Source: a virus
Virus record (IMG/VR): IMGVR_UViG_3300007735_000531
Location: 1 to 25,490 of that record
Direction: 5' to 3' (one strand)
Length of the DNA: 25,490 nt
The translations under genes were made by a program, and so were the position numbers. Numbering within the stretch: the first letter of the stretch is position 1; each line of letters begins with the position of its first letter. Below are positions 13,881-19,689 of this stretch, piece after piece. The notes beneath the pieces were generated by a model, which searched no databases, was not told the DNA's origin, and saw only the letters and a list, made by a program, of their open reading frames with translations.

Positions 13881-14299
13881 CAGATGCTAAGCGTCAAGGT
13901 ACCGCTTGTCACGAAATTGATCGTGATGATTTCAAGCTCGCCCACTGTAGCGCTATATTCAGCGCTGGTAACAACAATGGTGCCGGTGATCTTTTTGCCG
14001 CCGGTTTCGTCCAAGTACAGCTCAACGGCTGCATCGGCTTCGTCGGTGGCCTGGTTGACATCCTTGATCAGATCCAGCTTGTCGCCGGCGCCAGGTGCGT
14101 CATACATCACCTCGATGGTGCCGGAGCCGCTGATCAAGCCGCCTACATTGGCGCGATACGTGCCGCCATGGGCGGTGGTATCCAGCGACTCCTTCTCTAC
14201 GGTCATGCTCCAAGACCGCACTGCTGCGATCTCGGAGATGCCGCCTGCACCTGCCTTATCAAAGAAGACAGTGCCCTGTTGCCCGCGATAAAAAGCCAT
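13880..14299 (-). CDS. Tail tube protein paralogue 2 (139 aa)
   Basis: Second of two tandem paralogues. It shares with the upstream copy MAFYRGQQG, RSWSMTVEKESLDTTA, NVGGLISGSGT, TSAEYSATVGELE and the FVTxGTxTLxI end, with the loops at ~60-100 differing most. The MTVEKESLDTTxxGxxYRxNVxG pattern is characteristic of phage major tail tube proteins of the lambda gpV/TP901-like superfamily. It lies 2 bases after the upstream copy and overlaps the chaperone gene by one base. Either copy could be the main tube subunit; this one may be a minor or alternative tube protein. Confidence 0.88.
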   Translation of the reverse strand: MAFYRGQQGTVFFDKAGAGGISEIAAVRSWSMTVEKESLDTTAHGGTYRANVGGLISGSGTIEVMYDAPGAGDKLDLIKDVNQATDEADAAVELYLDETGGKKITGTIVVTSAEYSATVGELEIITINFVTSGTLTLSI

Positions 14300-14301
14300 G
14301 A

Positions 14302-14718
14302 TCAGATGCCCAAGGTGATGGTGCCGTTGGTCACAAAATTAACGGTGATCACCTCCAGCTCGCCAACTGTTGCTGAATACTCGGCGGAAGTGATCACACC
14401 AAGAAAGGAAATCTTCTTGGTGCCAGCAGTGTCAAGGTACAGCTCAAACGATGCAGTGCCTTGATCGGTTGCGGTATTGACATGCTTGATGAAGGTATTG
14501 GTTTCGTCGGCACTGCTAGCGGTATAAAGCAGCTCGCAGGTGCCGCTACCACTGATGAGGCCGCCAACGTTGCCGCGGTAGGTATCGCCGAGCGCGGTTG
14601 TATCCAACGACTCTTTTTCAACGGTCATCGACCATGACCGCGTGCTAGCGATTGTGGAGAGGCTGACGGCAGCATCGTCAAACTTGACGCTGCCTTGCTG
14701 CCCGCGGTAGAAGGCCAT
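14302..14718 (-). CDS. Tail tube protein paralogue 1 (138 aa)
   Basis: First of the two tandem tail-tube paralogues, immediately downstream of the tail terminator gene (2-base gap). It has the same conserved blocks (MAFYRGQQG, SWSMTVEKESLDTTA, GNVGGLISGSGT, TSAEYSATVGELEVITVNFV). By eye it is about 60 percent identical to the second copy over its whole length, with no frameshift in either. The ESLDTTALGDTYR loop is typical of tube subunits that stack as hexamers around the tape measure. Order tail terminator, tube, chaperone, tape measure is canonical for long flexible tails. Confidence 0.88.
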   Translation of the reverse strand: MAFYRGQQGSVKFDDAAVSLSTIASTRSWSMTVEKESLDTTALGDTYRGNVGGLISGSGTCELLYTASSADETNTFIKHVNTATDQGTASFELYLDTAGTKKISFLGVITSAEYSATVGELEVITVNFVTNGTITLGI

Positions 14719-14720
14719 GG

Positions 14721-15137
14721 CTAGAGATCCTCGAAGGTTTCAAAGGTCATGCGGACCTGAGTTTGGAAATACCCTTCAGGAGCTGGTGATGCCAACACCT
14801 CCGGGCCAGTTGGCGGGTCAAAATGAACACCGCTAACGATAACTCTATTGTAAAGGTCGCGGATCCGCTTGGCGATTTGGTAGTTCAAGCCAGGGCCATT
14901 GCCTTGCGCGGTGAAGATATTGCATACCACTACGCCGATGATGCTGTTGCTGCTGCCGGTGACGCCGCCCAAGGTTAGGTAGTTGTTGCTGCCGAAGCTA
15001 ACCAGGCACTGCACCCAGCTGGTACCAGGCGTTGGCGTATAGGGCTGGTTGTGGAACGCAACCGGGATAACAGGCGCCTTTGCCAGCTCCGTTGCGATCC
15101 TGCCTTCTACGGTGGCGCGCACAGCGTTAAGGTCCAT
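14721..15137 (-). CDS. Tail terminator protein (138 aa)
   Basis: Predicted tail terminator (lambda gpU-like; DUF4128-type pattern). The N-terminal helix MDLNAVRATVEGRIATELAK, the segment IPVAFHNQPYTPTPGTSWVQ (about 24-43) and the later GLNYQIAKRIRDLYNRVIVSG helix (about 82-102) are familiar in this family, which forms a hexameric ring that ends tube polymerisation and joins the head. Its start overlaps the gp10-like gene's stop by one base and it directly precedes the tail-tube genes, the expected place. Assignment rests on pattern and position rather than catalytic residues. Confidence 0.82.
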   Translation of the reverse strand: MDLNAVRATVEGRIATELAKAPVIPVAFHNQPYTPTPGTSWVQCLVSFGSNNYLTLGGVTGSSNSIIGVVVCNIFTAQGNGPGLNYQIAKRIRDLYNRVIVSGVHFDPPTGPEVLASPAPEGYFQTQVRMTFETFEDL

Positions 15138-15577
15138 CAGTCGCGTCTCCCGATTGCATCAGCCTGCTGCCGTGCCCAGTCGCTCATCTCACGGGCGATG
15201 ATGTCGGGATATGCCTTGTCGATCTGGTTGTTGCGTGACCGCCAGCGGCCATTCCACGATAGCGGCAGGCTGGTGCCGTACAGCACCGGTTCCGCATACG
15301 GCAGGCTGTTGTGGATGTGGTAGACATTGCCGGCACGCTCAGCGCTGTAATTCAGCCGCCTTGGCGGAGTGATACCTACCGCGCTGGCCTGCGGCCCTGG
15401 ATCGTAACCAGGCGTGCTGTTTTCGCCGATTGACCATGCAAGGCGCAGCCGGCCGGTATCAACAGGGCTGCCTTCTTTGAGCCGCCGATCAGTCTCCAGC
15501 ACCACCACGCGCAGCAACTGCTCATACTTCTCCTGCGAGTAGCTGCCGATCTGCGATAGGTCGATGCGACGCGCCAT
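15137..15577 (-). CDS. Neck/minor tail protein, HK97 gp10-like (146 aa)
   Basis: A 146-residue protein whose N-terminal helix (QEKYEQLLRVVVLETDRRLK) is followed by GSPVDTGRLRLAWSIGE (about 37-53). The P-V-D-T-G-x-L-R-x-S/W signature is diagnostic for the HK97 gp10/head-tail joining family. Later YHIHNSLPYAEPVLYGTSLP (about 85-104) is also common in this family. It lies 2 bases after the head-closure gene and overlaps the tail terminator by one base, matching the connector, stopper, gp10, terminator order of siphoviruses. Confidence 0.88.
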   Translation of the reverse strand: MARRIDLSQIGSYSQEKYEQLLRVVVLETDRRLKEGSPVDTGRLRLAWSIGENSTPGYDPGPQASAVGITPPRRLNYSAERAGNVYHIHNSLPYAEPVLYGTSLPLSWNGRWRSRNNQIDKAYPDIIAREMSDWARQQADAIGRRD

Positions 15578-15579
15578 GG

Positions 15580-15936
15580 TCAGGCCCTTAGGATCAGCTC
15601 GTAGGTGATGGCCGTATTGTCCTGCTCGATGGTGGCAACCGCAATGACTTGATGCGTGACGCCGCTGATGATGACGCGATCGGCGGTACTAGGCACTGTC
15701 GCGGTGTCAGCCGCAGCGATGATCAGCCGCTTGTCGCCAGCTTGGATCAGTTCATTTACCTCGCGCTTGTTGACGCCTTCCAGCACGCCACGCAGCGCCA
15801 CATCGGACGTGGTTTCGCTGATGGTGCCGCTGGTTGGGTTATACACGCCAGGCGTCACCGTACGCAGCGTGGCTGCGCCGCCAAACTTTGCCATCAGCTT
15901 GGAGGCAGTCTTCTGTAGCGCAGAAGCAAGCGCCAT
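15580..15936 (-). CDS. Head closure (stopper)-like protein (118 aa)
   Basis: A 118-residue beta-rich protein with an N-terminal helix (LASALQKTASKLMAKFGGAA) followed by strands (TLRTVTPGVYNPTSGTISET) and an ERA-type end (AITYELILRA). The pattern, a short helix then YNPTSGTxSET... and GDKRLIIAA... VIISGVTHQVIAV, is typical of phage head-tail joining/stopper proteins (SPP1 gp16-like). It lies between the connector region and the gp10-like protein. Role: closes the portal channel after packaging and docks the tail; inferred from pattern and position. Confidence 0.84.
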   Translation of the reverse strand: MALASALQKTASKLMAKFGGAATLRTVTPGVYNPTSGTISETTSDVALRGVLEGVNKREVNELIQAGDKRLIIAAADTATVPSTADRVIISGVTHQVIAVATIEQDNTAITYELILRA

Positions 15937-16172
15937 CAGACCTTGTAGGCAATCACCTTGCCGCTAGCAAGCGTGACGCTAGTGAAGACACCTTCAATCG
16001 AATCACCTGCATTAAGCGGCACCGAGGTGAAGCTATTGCCGGTGGCATTGCTTACGGTTGCAGCGCTGATCACAGCAGTTGCCACTGCATACAGCTTCCA
16101 GAAGCGGCCAGTATGAGCAGCGGTGTCTGAGATGTACTCAAACCCGATGTTGTAGGTGTCACCATTGGCCAT
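15936..16172 (-). CDS. Small structural protein of the neck region (78 aa)
   Basis: A 78-residue, beta-rich protein (MANGDTYNIGFEYISDTAAH, then TGRFWKLYAVATAVISAATV). The GRFWKLYAVxTAVI...NAxGNSFTSVPLxAGDSIEGVF pattern resembles short phage proteins found between connector and stopper genes that I recall as unnamed. It starts 2 bases after the connector gene and overlaps the stopper gene by one base. It could be a head fibre, decoration or neck accessory subunit; no motif decides between these. Confidence 0.7.
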   Translation of the reverse strand: MANGDTYNIGFEYISDTAAHTGRFWKLYAVATAVISAATVSNATGNSFTSVPLNAGDSIEGVFTSVTLASGKVIAYKV

Positions 16173-16174
16173 GA

Positions 16175-16738
16175 TCAGCTCCGGCGGATTGCGATGTTGC
16201 CCGGTCCACTCAGTCTAAGCCCTGTCAGGTAACGTTCCATCAGCGGCGGCACCTTGTCAGCACCAACAGCGCCGAAACCAAGATTTGGCGTCACATCAAG
16301 GCTGCCGATCTTCACATTCTTGTAGTCCTCCAGTCCGCTAAGGCCAAGGCTATCGGGATTGTTGTGCAGGTACACCGCAAGCACAACTTCAGCGCGCTTG
16401 ATCTGATCTGGAATCTCAGTATCGTCGAAGTAATCCTCCGACACCCTGAACGGGAACCCTACGGCATAGGTGTTGATGTAGGTATCAGGCTTGCGTACAC
16501 CAGTACGCGGCCATTGCAGCGCCTGCGTATCAGTAGCACGTGCGCCAAGGAATCGCTCGCGGTCCAGCCGTTGCGTTGCTGATACCAGCGCACGATTCTT
16601 TTGGTCTGTGGTAGCCGATGCCCATGCGGTTACATCAGCATCCTCAATGAAGCCATCAATGATTGCCTGCGCATCAGCCAGCGTCAGGTAGCTGTTGGCG
16701 CTTGCTGACCCTACGGTTGCGTTGATTGCGATTGGCAT
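16175..16738 (-). CDS. Head-tail connector, DnaT-like domain protein (187 aa)
   Basis: A 187-residue protein starting MPIAINATVGSASANSYLTL. The GSASANSYLTLADAQAIID segment, RALVSATQRLDRERFLGARA (about 49-68), ALQWPRTGV (73-81) and the late helix IPDQIKRAEVVLAVYL (about 108-123) together are the signature of the putative DnaT-like/head-tail connector family in phages. It binds below the portal ring in related systems (HK97 gp6-like). The name DnaT-like is a domain label, not evidence of a replication role. Its start lies 65 bases inside the preceding 60-residue ORF. Confidence 0.88.
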   Translation of the reverse strand: MPIAINATVGSASANSYLTLADAQAIIDGFIEDADVTAWASATTDQKNRALVSATQRLDRERFLGARATDTQALQWPRTGVRKPDTYINTYAVGFPFRVSEDYFDDTEIPDQIKRAEVVLAVYLHNNPDSLGLSGLEDYKNVKIGSLDVTPNLGFGAVGADKVPPLMERYLTGLRLSGPGNIAIRRS

Positions 16739-16856
16739 CTGTCTGCTCGGCCGGCGCCGGTTCTAGTGTAAGCAACGGCTCTGGCATAGAAATAGAGGCC
16801 ACCTCCGTAGAGGCAGCCTCACGTTCACGCATTCGCCGGAATGCAAAAAGCCCCAT
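16674..16856 (-). CDS. Short basic/Pro-rich ORF overlapping the connector gene (60 aa)
   Basis: A 60-residue ORF starting MGLFAFRRMREREAASTEVA, whose ATG overlaps the stop of the upstream capsid-accessory gene (TAATG). Short proteins beginning MGxFxFRRxREREAAS occur at this same place, between capsid and connector genes, in many phages and prophages as I remember. The middle is Pro/Glu-rich and the end Arg-rich and Asn-rich (NRNQRNRRVSKRQ), probably disordered. Its last 65 bases overlap the connector start in another reading frame, which is unusual for this compact operon. Function is unknown. Confidence 0.6.
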   Translation of the reverse strand: MGLFAFRRMREREAASTEVASISMPEPLLTLEPAPAEQTDANRNQRNRRVSKRQQLPDAG

Positions 16857-17269
16857 TAGGCAACAGCCGCAGCAGTAGAGCCAAGGCCATAAAGCGTGAT
16901 TGCTTCACTGCCAGAGGCAACAGCAGTCACGCGGCCGAGGAATACCTTAGAGGCATTCTGCGCCACAGTGGCAACACCGCTAACGGTAACGCCACTACCG
17001 CCGGCAACGGTGATGGTATAGGCGCCAGCCGATGCGTTGAGCACCACCACCATGAAGGTAGTGCCGATGGCGCAGTCACCGCCAATGGCGGCAACGATCG
17101 CAGCAGCGGTGGCAGTGGTGTAGGTAGCAGCAGCAGTCGGCACACCACGGATGATGGTGTTGTAGCTCTGCGCTGCGGTCAGCGTGGCAGTTGCGGTGGG
17201 CTCCGCAAGCCCCATCTGTCCCGGCAGCAGACCGCCGGGAATGTCACCCAGTTCAAAGATAGAAGCCAT
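16856..17269 (-). CDS. Probable capsid accessory/decoration protein (137 aa)
   Basis: A 137-residue Ala/Thr/Val/Gly-rich protein starting MASIFELGDIPGGLLPGQMG. It contains predicted beta strands (AGAYTITVAGGSGVTVSGVA, then TVAQNASKVFLGRVTAV) and almost no charged residues after position 40. It begins 11 bases after the major capsid gene, a position usually filled by a decoration, head fibre or capsid accessory protein. No trimerisation motif or cysteine pattern allows a firm name, so the label is inferred from composition and place. Confidence 0.72.
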   Translation of the reverse strand: MASIFELGDIPGGLLPGQMGLAEPTATATLTAAQSYNTIIRGVPTAAATYTTATAAAIVAAIGGDCAIGTTFMVVVLNASAGAYTITVAGGSGVTVSGVATVAQNASKVFLGRVTAVASGSEAITLYGLGSTAAAVA

Positions 17270-17280
17270 GGCTAGTTACC

Positions 17281-18297
17281 TCAGAAGTTAGAAGTGACAG
17301 TACCGCGCACGATACCAATGTTCTTGGTTTCGTACACCTTAGTCCAGCTGCCGACTGTAGCCAGTTGCGCTGGCGTCGGGTTAGCGGAACCGCCCCACTT
17401 GGCGCCGATCGGGTGGTAGACGTAGTGCAGGTCAATCGACATGGCATCGCTCTTGGCGAGGATGTCACGGTCGGTTTCGGTCTGCAGTGCCAGCTGCTCA
17501 CCGGAGGCGATAGCGCCTTGGGTGAAGAAGTACACCGGATAGTTGGTGCTGGTTGGCGCCAGGTCGTCCGAGACGATCACGCGCATATTCATGTACGTGG
17601 GTACGCTCACCTCGCCGTAGGCGCCTTGGATGCTGCCAGCAAACACCGGAGCGATGCCGGTAGTGGCAACAGTGCCGCCACCGCGGGCTTCAGTGTTGGT
17701 CACGTAGTCGATCGCCTTGCGCTCCACAAGGTCGTAGTACACGGCCGAGTGCATAGCAACGGCAGTGAGCTTGTCGCCTTGATCGCCCAGCAGGCTGCGA
17801 GCCTTAGCCACCTGGCGGGGGCCGAGGGCAGTCATGCCGCTGGTATCAAAGCGCAGCGCCGAGAACGCTGGGCTGTCAGAGCCGGTGAGGCTACCAAAAA
17901 CGCCTTCCAGGGTTTTGATCAGATCCTTTTGGCGCTGGTTGGCCACATAGGAAGCCACCTTGTCGCCGATGGCAGCCATGGGGTCACTGCCAGCAGCAAG
18001 GGCTGCAAGGTCGCGTGCTTCCCATGCACGGCCACGATGCAGGATCACGCCAACTTGCTTGTCGGCGGTGATCTTGCCGGGCGTCAGGCTGGTGCTATCG
18101 GTCAGCACCTCGAAATCGCCGGACAGGTTGGCCTTCCAGAAAGGCACCTGCACGGTGTCACCACCATCGGTTGCATTCAGCTCCGCCATCGGCTGCACCA
18201 CGCCGGATGCCAGGAAGGCATCACGAGCGGTGGTCTGCTCGATGACATATGGAGTGAAAATCTCCGGGATGATGACATCAGAGCGAAGAGTCGCCAT
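17281..18297 (-). CDS. Major capsid protein (338 aa)
   Basis: Predicted HK97-fold shell subunit. The N-terminus (MATLRSDVIIPEIFTPYVIE) lacks a long delta domain, and a separate scaffold gene precedes it. Signature stretches include DTVQVPFWKANLSGDFEVLT (about 48-67), HRGRAWEARDLAALAAGSDP (about 86-105), LTAVAMHSAVYYDLVERKAI (about 176-195) and RVIVSDDLAPTSTNYPVYFF near 235-254; these recur in capsid proteins of phages with a separate scaffold. No prohead protease was found in the window. An SD-like GAGG lies 7 bases before the ATG (18297). Expected to be the most abundant virion protein. Confidence 0.93.
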   Translation of the reverse strand: MATLRSDVIIPEIFTPYVIEQTTARDAFLASGVVQPMAELNATDGGDTVQVPFWKANLSGDFEVLTDSTSLTPGKITADKQVGVILHRGRAWEARDLAALAAGSDPMAAIGDKVASYVANQRQKDLIKTLEGVFGSLTGSDSPAFSALRFDTSGMTALGPRQVAKARSLLGDQGDKLTAVAMHSAVYYDLVERKAIDYVTNTEARGGGTVATTGIAPVFAGSIQGAYGEVSVPTYMNMRVIVSDDLAPTSTNYPVYFFTQGAIASGEQLALQTETDRDILAKSDAMSIDLHYVYHPIGAKWGGSANPTPAQLATVGSWTKVYETKNIGIVRGTVTSNF

Positions 18298-18369
18298 GAT
18301 GAAACCTCAAAGAATAGGTTGAACAGTGGGCGCAGCCCTATATCACCAGCGCAGCCGGTTGTTGAAATA
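18298..18369 (-). other. 72-base gap before the major capsid gene
   Basis: The largest gene-free gap in the window. On the coding strand it carries two copies of GGCTGCGC, a small GGGC-TGC-GCCC hairpin and, near the end, GAGG as SD for the capsid gene. TTCAAC and TATAGG are separated by 18 bases, a weak sigma70-like pair. No T-tract terminator is seen. An extra promoter or RNA processing point to raise capsid expression is possible but unproven. Confidence 0.3.
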
Positions 18370-19041
18370 CTAGCGCATGGCTGCAGCCTTAAGCCGTTCG
18401 TACATATCACGATCAGTGCGATACAGCCTTGACTGCTCGGTCAGGTTGAACGAATCCGGCGCAAAGGGATTTTTGATGCCAGCCGGGATGTCGCCGGTAG
18501 CGCGGCCAGCAGGTGCGCCGCTGCCCTGTGGTTTCGGTTGCTTCTGCATCCATGCCGGCAGACTGGCCTTTGCCCATTCGGTAACGGGTGTGCGCTGGTA
18601 GCCGTTGACGACCACAACGGTGCCATCTGCATCACGCTCGATCTGATCGGCGCTCAGCTTGGTCTTGAGCACCATGTCAGGGTCATGCACGATGTCCGCC
18701 AATGCGGTCACTGCTGGTGCGACAAGTTCAAGCTCTCGCACGCGGGCTTCAAGTTCGCTGATGCGCTGGTCCTTCTGCGCCGCCTCCTGGCGGTACTGCT
18801 GCTCCAAAGCCTGTCGGGCTTCGGTGTACTTTCCTTGGGATTCCAGTTCGGCCTGTTCAGCGCGACGCTTGAACTCAAGCAGCTCTTCAACATTGACCCC
18901 ATCCGGCGCCTTGGACTTCTTCGCAGCACGCAGTTCAGCGATCAGCTCTGCATTTTTGCGTTCCAGTGCTTCGACACTGCGCTGCAGCGCTTCTGCTTCA
19001 CCAGTAGCCGCAGGCTGCTGGTTTTGTTGCTCGTCAGACAT
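18370..19041 (-). CDS. Capsid scaffold protein (223 aa)
   Basis: A 223-residue protein of typical scaffold layout: a disordered Gln-rich start (MSDEQQNQQPAATGEAEALQ), a long coiled coil (about 15-105, with RSVEALERKNAELIAELRAA and RISELEARVRELELVAP), a short Pro/Gly linker (QKPKPQG-like, about 165-190) and a small C-terminal basic helix (LYRTDRDMYERLKAAAMR) that would bind the inner face of the capsid protein. It directly precedes the major capsid gene. No protease motif is present. The start has no clear Shine-Dalgarno site and touches a small hairpin. Confidence 0.9.
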   Translation of the reverse strand: MSDEQQNQQPAATGEAEALQRSVEALERKNAELIAELRAAKKSKAPDGVNVEELLEFKRRAEQAELESQGKYTEARQALEQQYRQEAAQKDQRISELEARVRELELVAPAVTALADIVHDPDMVLKTKLSADQIERDADGTVVVVNGYQRTPVTEWAKASLPAWMQKQPKPQGSGAPAGRATGDIPAGIKNPFAPDSFNLTEQSRLYRTDRDMYERLKAAAMR

Positions 19042-19055
19042 TAGCCGCAGGCTAA
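19041..19055 (-). other. Hairpin at the scaffold start codon
   Basis: On the coding strand TTAGCC, loop TGC, GGCTAA forms a perfect 6-base-pair stem whose last base is the A of the scaffold ATG (19039-19041). A related CAGGCTAA octamer occurs on the plus strand at 19048-19055 and again at 19060-19067. No SD-like sequence lies at the normal distance. The hairpin might influence scaffold translation; it could also be chance. Confidence 0.3.
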
Positions 19056-19073
19056 ATTACAGGCTAATCATAC

Positions 19074-19349
19074 CTACCATTTAGCCTTATCTGCCCAATA
19101 GGCAGCAGACATCTTGCCTTTTGCGATATTGGCAGCATGACGCGCCTTGAATGATGCCCTTCTGGCCTTGTCTGCTGCTGATTCTCCTGTTCGCGGCGGT
19201 GAGCCTGATACGCCCTGCCGACCGAACCTGATCAGCTTGATGGTATCGCCTTCCTTTGCCAGCACTGCATGGGACTTCTTCGGGTGCGATGGCGTCCGCT
19301 TTGGCTTGTTGTAACCATCAAACTGCTCACCGCGATAGGTGATAGTCAT
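19074..19349 (-). CDS. Conserved small basic phage protein (91 aa)
   Basis: A 91-residue basic protein starting MTITYRGEQFDGYNKPKRTP. The stretches KKSHAVLAKEGDTIKLIRFG (about 24-43), FKARHAANIAKGKMSAAYWA (about 67-86) and the DKAKW end are highly conserved-looking and recur in a small protein family of marine and cyanobacterial phages, in my memory without known function. It overlaps the upstream 54-residue ORF by 4 bases. The positive charge and position between portal/minor head and scaffold genes suggest a virion-internal or packaging-linked role, but this is inference. Confidence 0.8.
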   Translation of the reverse strand: MTITYRGEQFDGYNKPKRTPSHPKKSHAVLAKEGDTIKLIRFGRQGVSGSPPRTGESAADKARRASFKARHAANIAKGKMSAAYWADKAKW

Positions 19350-19510
19350 TTCCGTTTTGGCTTCTTGGCGGTCTTTGCAGCAGCTTTGAAGTCAGCAGCG
19401 CTAGGACGGTCGGGGTCGCCTTTGCGCGACATGCGCTCATTACTGCCAGCCTCAATGCGTTTGCGCTTGGCATTGATATTGGCGTAAAGGCCAGGCTTTT
19501 TCTTCGCCAT
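19346..19510 (-). CDS. Conserved basic 54-residue protein
   Basis: Micro-ORF of 54 residues from ATG at 19508-19510 to TGA at 19346-19348. It begins MAKKKPGLYANINAKRKRIE and continues AGSNERMSRKGD, ending KTAKKPKRK. The GLYANIxAKRKRIxAGSxExM core is a recognisable small phage protein family that often sits beside portal or head genes. Start overlaps the stop of the preceding ORF by one base (TAATG) and its stop overlaps the next gene as ATGA, so expression by coupling is likely. Function unknown; strongly basic. Confidence 0.78.
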   Translation of the reverse strand: MAKKKPGLYANINAKRKRIEAGSNERMSRKGDPDRPSAADFKAAAKTAKKPKRK

Positions 19511-19689
19511 TACTTCTTGTCCTTCCGCGCCTTGCCAGCTTCGCTAAGCGCAATGGCGATGGCTTGCTTGCGTGACTTGACCTTTGGACCTTTGCCGGGG
19601 CCTGGTTTGCCTGTCTGCAGCGTACCGGCTTTGTATTCACCCATTACCTTGGCTACTTTTTTCTTTGCTTTAGTTGGTTTGCGTGCCAT
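19510..19689 (-). CDS. Basic 59-residue protein, DUF6496-like
   Basis: Micro-ORF of 59 residues from ATG at 19687-19689 to TAA at 19510-19512. It starts MARKPTKAKKKVAKVMGEYK and has VKSRKQAIAIALSEAGKARK (about 37-56). The K-V-M-x-E-Y/F-K-x-G and SRKQAIAIALSEAGK motifs match the DUF6496 family found in phages and bacteria. It begins inside the end of the minor head gene (20-base overlap) and is coupled to the following micro-ORF. More than a third of its residues are Lys or Arg. Role unknown; nucleic-acid contact is plausible from charge only. Confidence 0.78.
   Translation of the reverse strand: MARKPTKAKKKVAKVMGEYKAGTLQTGKPGPGKGPKVKSRKQAIAIALSEAGKARKDKK

Noticed and set aside
16175-16738. 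Replication (DnaT primosome) function for the DnaT-like protein
   Set aside because: The domain name is historical; the position between capsid and stopper genes and the sequence pattern fit a head-tail connector.
17365-18432. Long plus-strand ORF (355 codons) opposite the major capsid and scaffold genes
   Set aside because: It is an antisense shadow of well-recognised genes in GC-rich DNA, with no family resemblance, odd His/Gly/Arg-rich composition and no suitable start context.
19452-19640. Minus-strand ORF of 62 codons in another frame
   Set aside because: It overlaps the two micro-ORFs with conserved motifs and exact stop-start coupling; its own product has no recognisable pattern.
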